Assembly: GCA_050251035.1 (NCBI GenBank)
Contig: JBFWNN010000021.1
Span: forward strand, 16,146 to 80,145
Source: Taklimakanibacter sp050251035
GTDB lineage: Bacteria; Pseudomonadota; Alphaproteobacteria; Rhizobiales; Aestuariivirgaceae
Direction: 5' to 3'
DNA length: 64,000 bases
The translations under genes and the position numbers were made by a program. Below the pieces are notes generated by a model. It worked only from the letters and a program-made list of their open reading frames with translations. It was not told the origin of the DNA and did not search any database. This document shows, one piece after another, positions 15,911 through 24,806 of this stretch (positions are counted from its first letter, which is position 1; each line of letters starts with the position of its first letter).

Positions 15911-17584
15911 ATGATTAATCATAACACAGATTCTACCGCAGAAACACACAAAACGACGGCGAACACATCAGAAGGCAAACACCACTCTCATCCTCTGAAG
16001 AACGTTATGTACCCAGAGATGTTCTTCGGGATAGTAGCGCCTATTGGTGTCGATACTCGATCAATTGTGCGTCTTTTGGGTGAAAGCCTTAAGTCCGTAG
16101 GGTATGCCAGCACGCACATAAAACTGACGGAACTAATGAAAGAAGTCCCTTCAACGGTAACACTCGTCGAAACACCTATTGAAGCGAGATATGACTCGTA
16201 CATCAAATACGCGAATGAGGTGCGTGAACTCTACGCAGTTGCTGATGAAGAAAACGGGCAAAATACCGCACTGGCAATGCTAGCTGTATCTGGGATACGG
16301 ACAGCACGAAAGGAACTCTGCGGCAAAGAGGATAACGCGCAGGAAAGGCGTGCGTATATCTTAGATCAATTCAAGAGGCCTGAAGAAGTTCATCTGATTC
16401 GCAGAATATACGGGAGGCTTTTCGTTCTCCTCTCAGTCCATGCCACAGCCGCAAATCGGAAAAAAATACTGAAGAGAAAAATCAAGGCCGGCCACGGCGA
16501 TAGAAAGAAGATCGATCCTGGAGCGTTGGCAGAATCATTAATCGCTCGAGACAATCACGAAGAATCAGTCTCACATGGCCAGCGAGTTCGCGATGCATTT
16601 CCGATGGCGGAAGTCGTTATCGACGCAAATAGCGCCAAGTCCACTAGAGAGGGCGTCGACCGACTCGTGAAGCTCCTATTCGGTCATAATTTTACAACTC
16701 CTACCCGCGATGAATATGGAATGTATTTGGCGAAAGCCGCCGCCCTTCGATCAGCAGATCTTTCTCGACAAGTCGGAGCTGCAATTTTTTCTTCCTCCGG
16801 CGAGGTTATCACCCTCGGCTCCAATGAAGTCCCCAAACCTGGAGGTGGGACTTACTTTGAAGGAGATAATCCGGATCATCGCGATTATGCGGAAGGTGTA
16901 GATTATAATGAAGAAGAGAAAATCGCGATCACGAAGGAAGTCGTTGAAAAGCTACGCGACGCGCGAGTACTGAATCTCCCCAAATCGAACCATAGACCCG
17001 ATACTCAAGAGGGTGATTACGATTATCTAGTCAACGATAATGAAGGGCCAAAGATTAAAGATGCACGAATAATGGACATCCTGGAATTCGGGCGCCAGAT
17101 ACATGCCGAGATGTCCGCCTTAGTTGACGCTGCCAGATTAGGTCGTGCGGTCGCAGGTGGTACACTATACTGCACAACATTTCCCTGCCATATGTGCGCG
17201 AAGCTCATACTGGGCGCTGGTGTCAAGCGAGTTGTTTATATTGAACCTTTCCCGAAAAGCTACGCCGAAGACATGTATAGTCATTCAATCGCTCTTGAGG
17301 CACCCACGTCAACGGACGGACCGCAAATACTCTTCCAACCCTTCACGGGAATTGCTCCCTTCCGCTATAGGGATTTCTTTGAAAAAGGTCGGCGCAAGGG
17401 GAAGGATGGTGTTGCGCAAGAATGGAAAGAGGGAGTGCCGCGCCCCAACTTGAATTTTCAGTACCCAATGTATTTGCACTTTGAAGTTTATATAGCTGCT
17501 GCTTCTGTATTGATATTACCCGTCGTCGACAAAATAGTCTCAGAACGTAAGAAGACTGCTGCGTCAGCAAAGGGCACTGCCTAG
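15911..17584 (+). CDS. anti-phage deoxycytidylate (dCTP) deaminase, AvcD/DCD type
   Basis: 557 residues with two parts. Residues about 35-260 form a P-loop-kinase-like domain with a degenerate Walker A (GIVAPIGVDT). Residues about 270-540 are a CDA-fold nucleotide deaminase with zinc ligands H398 (HAE motif, catalytic E400), C426 and C429 (PCHMC). This two-domain architecture is that of phage-defence deaminases that deplete dCTP/dCMP on infection (AvcD of Vibrio; defensive DCDs). The gene is visibly AT-richer than its neighbours, with A/T-ending codons, indicating horizontal acquisition. In Vibrio the partner is a small RNA (AvcI) encoded just upstream; no homologue can be recognised here by eye. 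Confidence 0.85.
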   Translation: MINHNTDSTAETHKTTANTSEGKHHSHPLKNVMYPEMFFGIVAPIGVDTRSIVRLLGESLKSVGYASTHIKLTELMKEVPSTVTLVETPIEARYDSYIKYANEVRELYAVADEENGQNTALAMLAVSGIRTARKELCGKEDNAQERRAYILDQFKRPEEVHLIRRIYGRLFVLLSVHATAANRKKILKRKIKAGHGDRKKIDPGALAESLIARDNHEESVSHGQRVRDAFPMAEVVIDANSAKSTREGVDRLVKLLFGHNFTTPTRDEYGMYLAKAAALRSADLSRQVGAAIFSSSGEVITLGSNEVPKPGGGTYFEGDNPDHRDYAEGVDYNEEEKIAITKEVVEKLRDARVLNLPKSNHRPDTQEGDYDYLVNDNEGPKIKDARIMDILEFGRQIHAEMSALVDAARLGRAVAGGTLYCTTFPCHMCAKLILGAGVKRVVYIEPFPKSYAEDMYSHSIALEAPTSTDGPQILFQPFTGIAPFRYRDFFEKGRRKGKDGVAQEWKEGVPRPNLNFQYPMYLHFEVYIAAASVLILPVVDKIVSERKKTAASAKGTA

Positions 17585-17669
17585 TCCCATTTTCATCATG
17601 CGGTATAGGTGAGTACATTAGACTTGATGCCAAGGTTGCTAGAAATCACTCCCGGTGTTTCCCTCTGAG

Positions 17670-17680
17670 AGCTTAGTCGA
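17670..17680 (+). repeat. right imperfect direct repeat of the AT-rich island
   Basis: AGCTTAGTCGA, differing at one position from 15630-15640, exactly where GC content returns to the local high level. The last base is the A of the DUF1772 start codon. Confidence 0.3.
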
Positions 17681-18108
17681 TGTTCGCTGGTCAACTGGCG
17701 CTCGTTCTTGCCGCTGTCTTCGCCGGCGCCGCCTTCTATGTCGGTTTCGCCGAGCATCCGGCGCGCATGGCGCTGGATGACCGCAGCGCCCTCGCGCAAT
17801 GGAAACCGAGCTATGACGCCGGCTACCTGATGCAGGCGAGCCTGGCCGCCGTCTCGGCTCTGCTCGGCCTTTTCGCGGCATGGAGCACCAGTGACTGGCG
17901 CTGGGTCATCGGCGCGATCCTCATTCTGGCGAACTGGCCCTATACGCTCGCCGTCATCATGCCGACCAACCGGAAGCTCAAGGCCATCGCGGAAGGCGAC
18001 GCCGGTCCGGTGTCTCGCGCCTTGCTCGCCGCATGGGCAAGACTGCATGCCGTCCGAACGGCGTTGGGCGCTGCCGCGACCCTGGCTTATCTCTGGGCGC
18101 TGAACTGA
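17680..18108 (+). CDS. DUF1772 domain membrane protein
   Basis: 142 residues with four membrane helices. The core pattern of DUF1772 is present: AAFYVGFAEHPARM in the first helix-loop, WKPSYDAGYLMQ, and a MPTNRKL loop after the third helix. The family is related to anthrone-oxygenase-like membrane proteins; no activity is proven for bacterial members. It precedes the AlkC gene by 7 bases, so the two are probably co-transcribed. Confidence 0.82.
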   Translation: MFAGQLALVLAAVFAGAAFYVGFAEHPARMALDDRSALAQWKPSYDAGYLMQASLAAVSALLGLFAAWSTSDWRWVIGAILILANWPYTLAVIMPTNRKLKAIAEGDAGPVSRALLAAWARLHAVRTALGAAATLAYLWALN

Positions 18109-18115
18109 GCTCGGC

Positions 18116-19231
18116 ATGGCGGTGCTTCTGAAGGATATCCTGAATGCCGAGACCGTGCGGTGGCTGGGCGACGGCCTCGCTCACGCTTATCCCGCCTTTG
18201 ACGGCGCGCGGTTCAGGAAGGCCTGCCTCAGCGGCTTGCAGGCCCTCGAGCTGAAGGAAAGAGCTTCGCACATCGCCACGGCGATGCATCGATGTCTTCC
18301 CGCCGAGTTTCCCGCCGCGGCGAAGATCGTCGCCGCCGCGCTCGGCCCGGAAGCCCCGCCGACCGGCGAGAACGGCATGGGCGTCCTGCGCTACATGCCG
18401 CATGACAGCTTCATCGAACGGTTCGGGCTGGACCATCCGCAGGACGCTTTCAGGTTGCAGGAGGAGGTCACCAGGCGCTTCTCCTGCGAATACAGCATTC
18501 GCGCCTATCTCTCGAGATATCCTGATCTCACCTATGCGCGGATGCTGGCCTGGGCGACGTCCGGCGACACGCATCTGCGCCGCCTGGCGTCAGAGGGCAT
18601 GAGGCCTCGCCTTCCGTGGGGCCGCAGGCTGCCGGGCCTGATATCCGATCCCGCCCCGGTGATCACCGTTCTGGAGCTCTTGAAGGACGATCCCGAGCGC
18701 TACGTGCAGCGTTCGGTGGCGAACAATGTCAATGACATCAGCAAGGACCATCCGGAGCTGGCCGTGGCGCTGTGCGCCCGATGGTTGCCGGATGCGCCCC
18801 CCGCCAGGCTGTGGATCATCCGGCACGCCATGCGTCATCTCGTGAAGAAAGGACATCCGGGAGCCTTGCAGCTCATGGGAGCGGGGAGGCCTCCTGAAAT
18901 CCGTATCGAGAGCATCACGCTCTCTCCCGCCCGCCTCAAGATCGGCGACAGGATGCGCTTTTCCGTTGATATCGTCAGCAACGCGCGAGACGCCCAGGAT
19001 CTCGTCGTCGATTTTGTGATTTTCTATCTGAAAGCCCGCGGCAATGTCTCGCCGAAGGTATTCAAGCTTGCGACGATATCGCTTGCAGCGGGCGAGAGAG
19101 CCACGCTCAAATCAAGTCTGTCTTTTGCGGATATGACGACGCGCAAGCACTATCCCGGATCACATCGGCTGGCGCTGCAAGTCAACGGGACGGCATTTGA
19201 GCTTGCCGTTTTCGATCTGCACGTGTCCTGA
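18116..19231 (+). CDS. alkC: AlkC-type DNA alkylation repair glycosylase with C-terminal Ig-like domain
   Basis: 371 residues. The N-terminal ~265 residues form HEAT-like repeats of the AlkC/AlkD superfamily, with the motif RRLASEGMRPRLPW and the following DPERYVQRSVANNVNDISKDHP. The C-terminal ~100 residues look like an immunoglobulin-like beta sandwich, the extension that separates AlkC from AlkD. Family members excise 3-methyladenine and 3-methylcytosine from alkylated DNA. The ATG at 18116 lies 7 bases after the DUF1772 stop. Confidence 0.88.
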   Translation: MAVLLKDILNAETVRWLGDGLAHAYPAFDGARFRKACLSGLQALELKERASHIATAMHRCLPAEFPAAAKIVAAALGPEAPPTGENGMGVLRYMPHDSFIERFGLDHPQDAFRLQEEVTRRFSCEYSIRAYLSRYPDLTYARMLAWATSGDTHLRRLASEGMRPRLPWGRRLPGLISDPAPVITVLELLKDDPERYVQRSVANNVNDISKDHPELAVALCARWLPDAPPARLWIIRHAMRHLVKKGHPGALQLMGAGRPPEIRIESITLSPARLKIGDRMRFSVDIVSNARDAQDLVVDFVIFYLKARGNVSPKVFKLATISLAAGERATLKSSLSFADMTTRKHYPGSHRLALQVNGTAFELAVFDLHVS

Positions 19232-19237
19232 GCGGTG

Positions 19238-20437
19238 TCAGCCGGCGATCGCCTGCTTGAGGTCGGCGATCACGTCGTCCGCGTCCTCGAGTCCGACCGA
19301 GAGCCTGAGCATGCCGTCGCTGATGCCCATGGCGGCGCGCGCTTCGGCGCCGATATTGCGATGCGTGGTCGTCGCCGGATGAGTGATCAGCGATTTCGCG
19401 TCGCCCAGGTTGTTGGAGATGTCGATGAGCTCGAGCCGGCGCAGCACGTCGAAGGCCTTCGTCTTGCCGCCGTCGACCTCGAAGGTCACCATCGTGCCGC
19501 CGGCCCCCATCTGGCGCCGGCACAAGGCGGCCTGCGGATGGTTGTCGAGATGGGGATAGATCACGCGGGTGACGCCCTTGAGCCCGGTGAGTGTCTCGGC
19601 GACGCCCTTCGCGGCTTGCGACTGATGCAGCACCCTGAGCTTCAAGGTCTCGAGGCCCTTGAGCAGGACCCAGGCGTTGAAGGGCGATATCGACGGCCCG
19701 GTATGGCGCAGAAACGGCTTCAAGAGCTCTTCCTTGAACTTGCGCGTCGACAGGATGGCGCCGCCCAGCACCCTGCCCTGGCCGTCGAAATGTTTGGTGC
19801 CGGAATAGACGACGACGTCGGCGCCGTAGCTCAAGGGCTTCTGCAGGATGGGCGTGGCGAAGACATTGTCGACCACGATCGAGGCGCCCGCCGTCTTGGC
19901 GATGTCGCAGACGGCGGCGAGGTCGATCACGTCCAGCGTCGGATTGGACGGCGTCTCCAGGAACACGCATTTCGTGTCCTTGGTGATGGCCGTCCGCCAG
20001 GCGTCGGTATCCGCCCCGTCGACCAGGGTGGAGCGGATGCCGAAGCGCGGCAGGATGCTGGTGACGATCTGATAGCATGAGCCGAACAGCGCCTTGGACG
20101 AGACCAGATGGTCACCGGCCTTGAGCTGGCAGGCGAGCGCGCCGAAGACCGAGGCCATGCCGGAGGCGAGCGCATAGCAGGCTTCCGCCCCTTCCAGCAG
20201 CCTGAGCCGCTCCTCGAACATGGTGACGGTCGGATTGCCGTAGCGGCCATAGACATAGCCGTCGTCTTCGCCGGCGAAGCGCTTCTCGGCGGTCTCCGGC
20301 TGGTCATAGACGAAGCCCGAATTGAGGAACAGCGCCTCCGAGGTCTCGCCATGGGGCGAGCGGTCGACCCCGCCGCGCACCAGCTTGGTGTTCTCGCCCC
20401 AGCGTGCGGGCGAGGAGGATTTGACGTCTTTCTTCAT
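19238..20437 (-). CDS. metZ: O-succinylhomoserine sulfhydrylase
   Basis: 399 residues of the Cys/Met metabolism PLP-dependent family. The PLP lysine lies in the YSGTKHFDGQGR segment near residue 211, followed by the conserved C-terminal SLITHPATTTHRNI. The variant residues (TKHFDGQGRVLGG) match MetZ rather than cystathionine gamma-synthase or MetY. It makes homocysteine from O-succinylhomoserine and sulfide. Its ATG shares one base with the stop codon of the upstream rhodanese gene (TGATG), so the two are translationally coupled. Confidence 0.92.
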   Translation of the reverse strand: MKKDVKSSSPARWGENTKLVRGGVDRSPHGETSEALFLNSGFVYDQPETAEKRFAGEDDGYVYGRYGNPTVTMFEERLRLLEGAEACYALASGMASVFGALACQLKAGDHLVSSKALFGSCYQIVTSILPRFGIRSTLVDGADTDAWRTAITKDTKCVFLETPSNPTLDVIDLAAVCDIAKTAGASIVVDNVFATPILQKPLSYGADVVVYSGTKHFDGQGRVLGGAILSTRKFKEELLKPFLRHTGPSISPFNAWVLLKGLETLKLRVLHQSQAAKGVAETLTGLKGVTRVIYPHLDNHPQAALCRRQMGAGGTMVTFEVDGGKTKAFDVLRRLELIDISNNLGDAKSLITHPATTTHRNIGAEARAAMGISDGMLRLSVGLEDADDVIADLKQAIAG

Positions 20438-20838
20438 CAGCTTTGGATCCAGGGAAGGCCCGAGGCCTTCCACCCGCCCACCGTGCCGCGATGGCCTTGC
20501 CCGTCGCGGTCGCCTTCGAACCCCTGCGCCACGTTCCAGCAATTGGTGAAGCCGGCCTTGGTGAGGGCCGCGGCCGCATTGGCCGAGCGCGCGCCCGAGC
20601 GGCAGATGCACAGGATCTCGGTATCCTTGGCGAGGCCCGAGTCCTCGATCTGCTTGACGAAATCGGCGTTCACCTGCATCTGCGGATAGGCCTGCCAGGA
20701 CAGCCGGATCAGCCGGTCGACCGCCGGGACGCCGACAAAGGCCCATTCCGGCTCGGTCCGGACGTCGATCAGCACCGCTTGGGGGTTTTTCGCCAGCCTG
20801 TCATGGGCTTCGGCCGGCAGGATATCGCCCTTGTACAT
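20437..20838 (-). CDS. rhodanese-like sulfurtransferase
   Basis: 133 residues, a single rhodanese domain with DVRTEPEWAFVGVP and the active-site loop CRSGARSANAA (cysteine persulfide site). Unlike full rhodaneses it has only one domain. Coupling to metZ by a one-base overlap suggests it handles sulfide or persulfide for methionine synthesis (inference). The ATG at 20838 begins the domain with a short leader. In the upstream region 20839-21053 I recognise no riboswitch. Confidence 0.88.
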   Translation of the reverse strand: MYKGDILPAEAHDRLAKNPQAVLIDVRTEPEWAFVGVPAVDRLIRLSWQAYPQMQVNADFVKQIEDSGLAKDTEILCICRSGARSANAAAALTKAGFTNCWNVAQGFEGDRDGQGHRGTVGGWKASGLPWIQS

Positions 20839-21053
20839 CTCGAAACCAATCCGTTCTGAATACCGAACACTTCTTAGTGGAAAGCCCGGCGACGGGAAAG
20901 TGGAAAGTCGTAAGGCAGTAAGTGTCCCGGGCCTCCATGACTGGTGAGATTCTGCCGCAGGAAGCGGAAAAGGACTAACCTTCATTTTCCAGTGCCGCCC
21001 CGTTAGGGTGCGCGCCCGAGCCTCCGCCACCTCCATTTCCGCAAGGTCGTTCC

Positions 21054-23513
21054 ATGTCGAAGTCCCTCCCCGCCCGCGCCGATGTCGTCATTGTCGGGGG
21101 CGGCATCGTCGGCACCTCCATCGCCTATCATCTCGCCAGGCTCGGCATCAGGAACACCGTCCTCCTCGAGCGCAAGCAGCTCACTTGCGGCACCACCTGG
21201 CATGCCGCCGGCCTCGTCGGCCAGTTGCGCGCCTCGCGCAACCTGACCGAGCTCGCCAAATACACGACCGGCCTGTTCGAGGGCCTTGAGAAGGAGACCG
21301 GCCAGGCCACCGGCTTCAAGCAGAACGGCTCGATCTCCGTCGCCTTGACCGAAGGCCGGCTCGAGGAACTGAAGCGCGGCGCCTCCATGGCCAAGAGCTT
21401 CGGCCTCGAGGTGAATGTGATCTCGCTCGGCGAGATCAAGGAGCGCCTGCCCCATTACAATCTCGAAGGGGCGGTCGGCGGCGTGTTCCTGCCCAAGGAC
21501 GGCCAGGTCAATCCGATCGACGTGACCCAGGCGCTGGCCGCGGGCGCCCGCATGAACGGCGCCCGGATCTTCGAGAACAGCAAGGTCATCCGCATTCTGG
21601 TGGAGGGCGGCAGGGCGGTGGGCGTCGAGACGGTGGACGGCACCATTCGCGCCGACAAGGTCGTCATCGCCGCCGGCATGTGGTCGCGCGAGCTCGGCCG
21701 CTCGATCGGCGTCAACATCCCGCTCCATGCGGCCGAGCATTTCTACATCGTGACGGAGCCGATCGAGGAGCTGCCGCGCAACATGCCGGTGGTGCGCGTG
21801 CCCGATGAATGCACCTATTACAAGGAGGACGCCGGCAAGCTGCTCATTGGCGCCTTCGAGCCCGTCGCCAAGCCCTGGGGCACCGAGGGCATCGCCGAGG
21901 ACCATGCCTTCGAGACGCTGCCCGAGGACATGGATCATTTCGAGCCCATCCTCAACGACGCCGTCGGACGGGTGCCGCTGCTCGAGAAGGCCGGCATCGC
22001 CCTCTTCTTCAACGGCCCGGAGAGCTTCACGCCGGACGACCGCTATTATCTGGGCGAAGCACCCGAGGTGAAGGCCCTCTATGTCGCGACCGGCTTCAAC
22101 TCGATCGGAATCCAGTCCTCGGGCGGCGCCGGCCTCGTGCTGTCGCAATGGATCAAAGACGGTCATCCGCCGATGGACGTGAGCGGCGTCGATATCCGCC
22201 GCATCCATCCCTTCCAGTCGGTGCGCCGATATGTGCATGACCGCACCGTCGAGAGCCTGGGCCTGCTCTATGCCATGCATTGGCCCTATCGCCAGGTCGA
22301 GACGGCGCGCGGCGCGAGGCGCTCCGCCATCCATGACAAGCTCGTGGCGGCCGGCGCCTGCATGGGCGAGGTCAATGGCTGGGAGCGGCCCAACTGGTAT
22401 GCGCCGCGAGGCGTCGATCCCCGATACGAATATTCCTATGGCCGGCAGAACTGGTTTCCCTATGCCGATGCCGAGGCCAAGGCGCTGCAGTCCAAGGTCG
22501 CCTTCTTCGACCAGTCGAGCTTTTCCAAATATCTCGTCCAGGGCAAGGACGCGGTGAAGGTGCTGAACCGGATCTCGGCCAATGACGTCGATGTCGAGGA
22601 TGGCCGCATCGTCTACACCCAATGGTGCAACGACCGCGGCGGCATCGAGGCCGATCTCACCGTGACGCGGCTCGCGTCCGACAAGTTCATGGTGGTGACC
22701 GGCTGCGCGCCGCAGACGCGCGATTTCGCCTGGCTCGAGGCGCACACGCCGGACGACGCCCATTGCATCGCGACCGATATCTCCTCAGGGCTTCCGATGT
22801 TCGCCTTGATGGGCCCGAACAGCCGCCCGTTGCTGCAGAAGCTCTCCGGCATGGACCTCTCCAACGAAGGCTTTCCCTTCGGCGTGTCGAAGGAGATGGA
22901 GATCGGCTATGCCCGCGTCAGGGCCAGCCGCATCACCTATGTGGGCGAGCTGGGCTGGGAGCTTTATATCCCGACCGAATTCGCCGCCCACGTCTTCGAG
23001 CGCATCCTGGACGCCGGCGCAGATTTCGGCCTCACCCTCGCCGGCATGCACACGATGAACAATGCCCGCGTCGAGAAGGCCTATCGCCATTGGGGCCACG
23101 ACATCTCGGACGAGGACACGCCGGTCGAGGCGGGCCTTGGCTTCGTCGTCGCCTGGGACAAGAAATCGGGCTTCATCGGCCAGACGGCCCTCGCCCGGCA
23201 GCGCGACCGCAATGTGCAGCCGAAGCGTTTGATCTGCCTGGCGCTCGCCGATGGCGGCGACAAGGCGCCCCTGATGTATCACGAGGAGCCGATCTATCGC
23301 GACGGCGTCATCGTCGGCTCGACCACGTCGGGCGCCTGGGGCCACCGCATCAACGCCTCATTGGGCATGGGCTATGTGAAGAACACGGATGGCGTCACCA
23401 GGGACTGGCTCCAGTCCGGCAAATGGGAAGTCGAGATCGCCTGGCAGCGCTATCCCGCCAATGTGCAATTGCAGAGCTTCTATGACCCGAAGGGCGAGCG
23501 GATCAAGGCGTAG
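21054..23513 (+). CDS. FAD-dependent dimethylglycine/sarcosine dehydrogenase-like protein
   Basis: 819 residues. The N-terminal ~390 residues are a DAO-type FAD domain beginning with the dinucleotide motif DVVIVGGGIVGTSIAYHLARLG and a TTWHAAGLVGQLR segment near the flavin-attachment region. A middle FAO_M-type domain follows. The C-terminal ~370 residues are GcvT-like folate-binding domains (GLPMFALMGPNSRPLL, YVGELGWELYIP). Such enzymes oxidatively demethylate N-methylated glycines and pass formaldehyde to tetrahydrofolate. Which substrate is used cannot be decided. Confidence 0.9.
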   Translation: MSKSLPARADVVIVGGGIVGTSIAYHLARLGIRNTVLLERKQLTCGTTWHAAGLVGQLRASRNLTELAKYTTGLFEGLEKETGQATGFKQNGSISVALTEGRLEELKRGASMAKSFGLEVNVISLGEIKERLPHYNLEGAVGGVFLPKDGQVNPIDVTQALAAGARMNGARIFENSKVIRILVEGGRAVGVETVDGTIRADKVVIAAGMWSRELGRSIGVNIPLHAAEHFYIVTEPIEELPRNMPVVRVPDECTYYKEDAGKLLIGAFEPVAKPWGTEGIAEDHAFETLPEDMDHFEPILNDAVGRVPLLEKAGIALFFNGPESFTPDDRYYLGEAPEVKALYVATGFNSIGIQSSGGAGLVLSQWIKDGHPPMDVSGVDIRRIHPFQSVRRYVHDRTVESLGLLYAMHWPYRQVETARGARRSAIHDKLVAAGACMGEVNGWERPNWYAPRGVDPRYEYSYGRQNWFPYADAEAKALQSKVAFFDQSSFSKYLVQGKDAVKVLNRISANDVDVEDGRIVYTQWCNDRGGIEADLTVTRLASDKFMVVTGCAPQTRDFAWLEAHTPDDAHCIATDISSGLPMFALMGPNSRPLLQKLSGMDLSNEGFPFGVSKEMEIGYARVRASRITYVGELGWELYIPTEFAAHVFERILDAGADFGLTLAGMHTMNNARVEKAYRHWGHDISDEDTPVEAGLGFVVAWDKKSGFIGQTALARQRDRNVQPKRLICLALADGGDKAPLMYHEEPIYRDGVIVGSTTSGAWGHRINASLGMGYVKNTDGVTRDWLQSGKWEVEIAWQRYPANVQLQSFYDPKGERIKA

Positions 23514-23551
23514 CGGTAATTATCTGTAGGCGGATTATCGTCTCTCTCATC

Positions 23552-23579
23552 CGTCATCCCGGCGAAAGCCGGGATGACG
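23552..23579. repeat. REP-like palindrome between convergent genes
   Basis: Perfect 12-base arms CGTCATCCCGGC / GCCGGGATGACG with a GAAA loop. Palindromes of this type are dispersed in many proteobacterial genomes. Located between the convergent dehydrogenase and transglutaminase-like genes, it may also end transcription from both sides. Confidence 0.75.
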
Positions 23580-23589
23580 AGTATCTGGA

Positions 23590-24246
23590 CTAAATCTTCC
23601 TCTTCCCGTCCGCCGCGAATTCCTTGATCGTGTCGGCATAGGTCTCGAAGCGGTCGCGCAGCTTGAGGCGGCGCGCCTGCTCTGCGGTGACGAGCTGAAC
23701 ATGCGGCGCGCGGTCGATCTCGCCCGCCATGTTCCAGCAATCCGTTTCCGCGGTGATCCAGTCCTCCGGGCGGTAAGCGCCGATGTCGAAGGGCCGCGAC
23801 ACGCGTCTCAGGCTCTTCTTCGGCCCCAGAATGTATTCGTGGAAATAGGACATCGCGAGCTCGCGCGGGCTCAGATAGACGGGGTCGCGCCAGCGCAGCC
23901 AGATGGAATTGCTCTTGGAGATGGCGCCCCAGAAGCGTCCGCGCCGGAACAGCGCCAGCACGTGATCGTCATCGCCTCTCGCCTGGAAATCCATGAGCAG
24001 TGCCGGCGCGCCATGCAGCATCAGCGCGCAGGCCGCGATGAAGGCGCCTTCGATGCAGTGGCAACGGTTCTCGCGCAGCGCCATCCGTACCGAATAGCAG
24101 GTGTCGCCGTCGGGTTCGGCATTGCTCGGTATATTCGTGATGAAGTCCTGGACCTTCTCAGGGTTCGAGAGCCCGGCGAAGACCGCGATTTCCGCGCGTG
24201 TAAGGCCGATCTCCCGGGCGAGCCCCCGATCGAACGCCATCCTCAC
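23590..24246 (-). CDS. conserved hypothetical protein, possibly transglutaminase-like
   Basis: 218 residues, no signal peptide. A cysteine at the start of a helix (NRCHCIEGAFIAACAL), a later DDDHVLALF strand with histidine, and ISKSN resemble the Cys-His-Asp/Asn arrangement of transglutaminase-like proteins, but the family is not firmly recognised. A distinct YFHEYI segment follows. The GTG at 24246 overlaps the stop of the upstream membrane gene; an ATG at 24240 is the alternative. Confidence 0.6.
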   Translation of the reverse strand: MRMAFDRGLAREIGLTRAEIAVFAGLSNPEKVQDFITNIPSNAEPDGDTCYSVRMALRENRCHCIEGAFIAACALMLHGAPALLMDFQARGDDDHVLALFRRGRFWGAISKSNSIWLRWRDPVYLSPRELAMSYFHEYILGPKKSLRRVSRPFDIGAYRPEDWITAETDCWNMAGEIDRAPHVQLVTAEQARRLKLRDRFETYADTIKEFAADGKRKI

Positions 24247-24653
24247 ATCCTGTCGCCGCCGCCGACCGAGAAGTCGCGCCGCGCCGAGAAGATCGATACC
24301 GTATAGCCCGCCACCACATCGACCAGCGCCATGACGGTCAGCATCAGGAAGGCTGGCGTGCCGAAGGCCTGGACCAGCAGGAACAGGATGAGCGCGACGA
24401 TGAAGGTCGCGGTCGACAGCATGTGGTCGACGATGGTGCCGGGACCGAGCCTGGCCGATTTGATGACTTCGAAGAACAGCGCGACGAGCCCCAGGATCAC
24501 GAAGATGTCGCCGAAAGTGAGGAACAGCTCGGCGCCCGAAGGCAGCACCCAGTCCATGAAAGCGGAGCCGGCGGAGAAATTGGGATCGATGGCGAGCGCC
24601 GAATAGACGACCATGACGACGGCGATGAGCGGGACGGCCAGGATGAAGCGCAT
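24243..24653 (-). CDS. hypothetical membrane protein (136 aa)
   Basis: 136 residues with four predicted membrane helices: an N-terminal helix MRFILAVPLIAVVMVVYSAL, a longer loop with PNFSAGSAFMDW, two central helices and one C-terminal helix, ending in a basic cytoplasmic tail. Not assigned to a named family with confidence. Its stop overlaps the next gene by about 4 bases, forming a two-gene operon with the transglutaminase-like protein. Confidence 0.6.
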   Translation of the reverse strand: MRFILAVPLIAVVMVVYSALAIDPNFSAGSAFMDWVLPSGAELFLTFGDIFVILGLVALFFEVIKSARLGPGTIVDHMLSTATFIVALILFLLVQAFGTPAFLMLTVMALVDVVAGYTVSIFSARRDFSVGGGDRM

Positions 24654-24751
24654 TGATGAATCCTCTTGATCCCGGTCAAATTGAACTGATTTGCACAACG
24701 AGGAAACCCGTCATATTTTAGCATTGCAGGGTTTCCAGATTGTTCTTTATT

Positions 24752-24774
24752 CCGAACGATCGTTCGGCTATAAA
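24752..24774 (+). promoter_or_regulatory. peroxiredoxin promoter with 16-base palindrome
   Basis: A perfect palindrome CCGAACGATCGTTCGG (24752-24767) is immediately followed by a -10-like TATAAA (24769-24774). The palindrome fills the spacer between the -35 and -10 region, a classic repressor position. The start codon of the peroxiredoxin gene is at 24807. Confidence 0.65.
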
Positions 24775-24806
24775 GACGAAAATTTGACGCACATGGAGGT
24801 TCGTGA

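Noticed and set aside
20839..21053. SAM-II type riboswitch before the rhodanese-metZ operon
   Set aside because: metZ genes in this group sometimes carry SAM-II riboswitches, but on the reverse complement I found no match to the pseudoknot consensus by eye. A covariance search would settle it.
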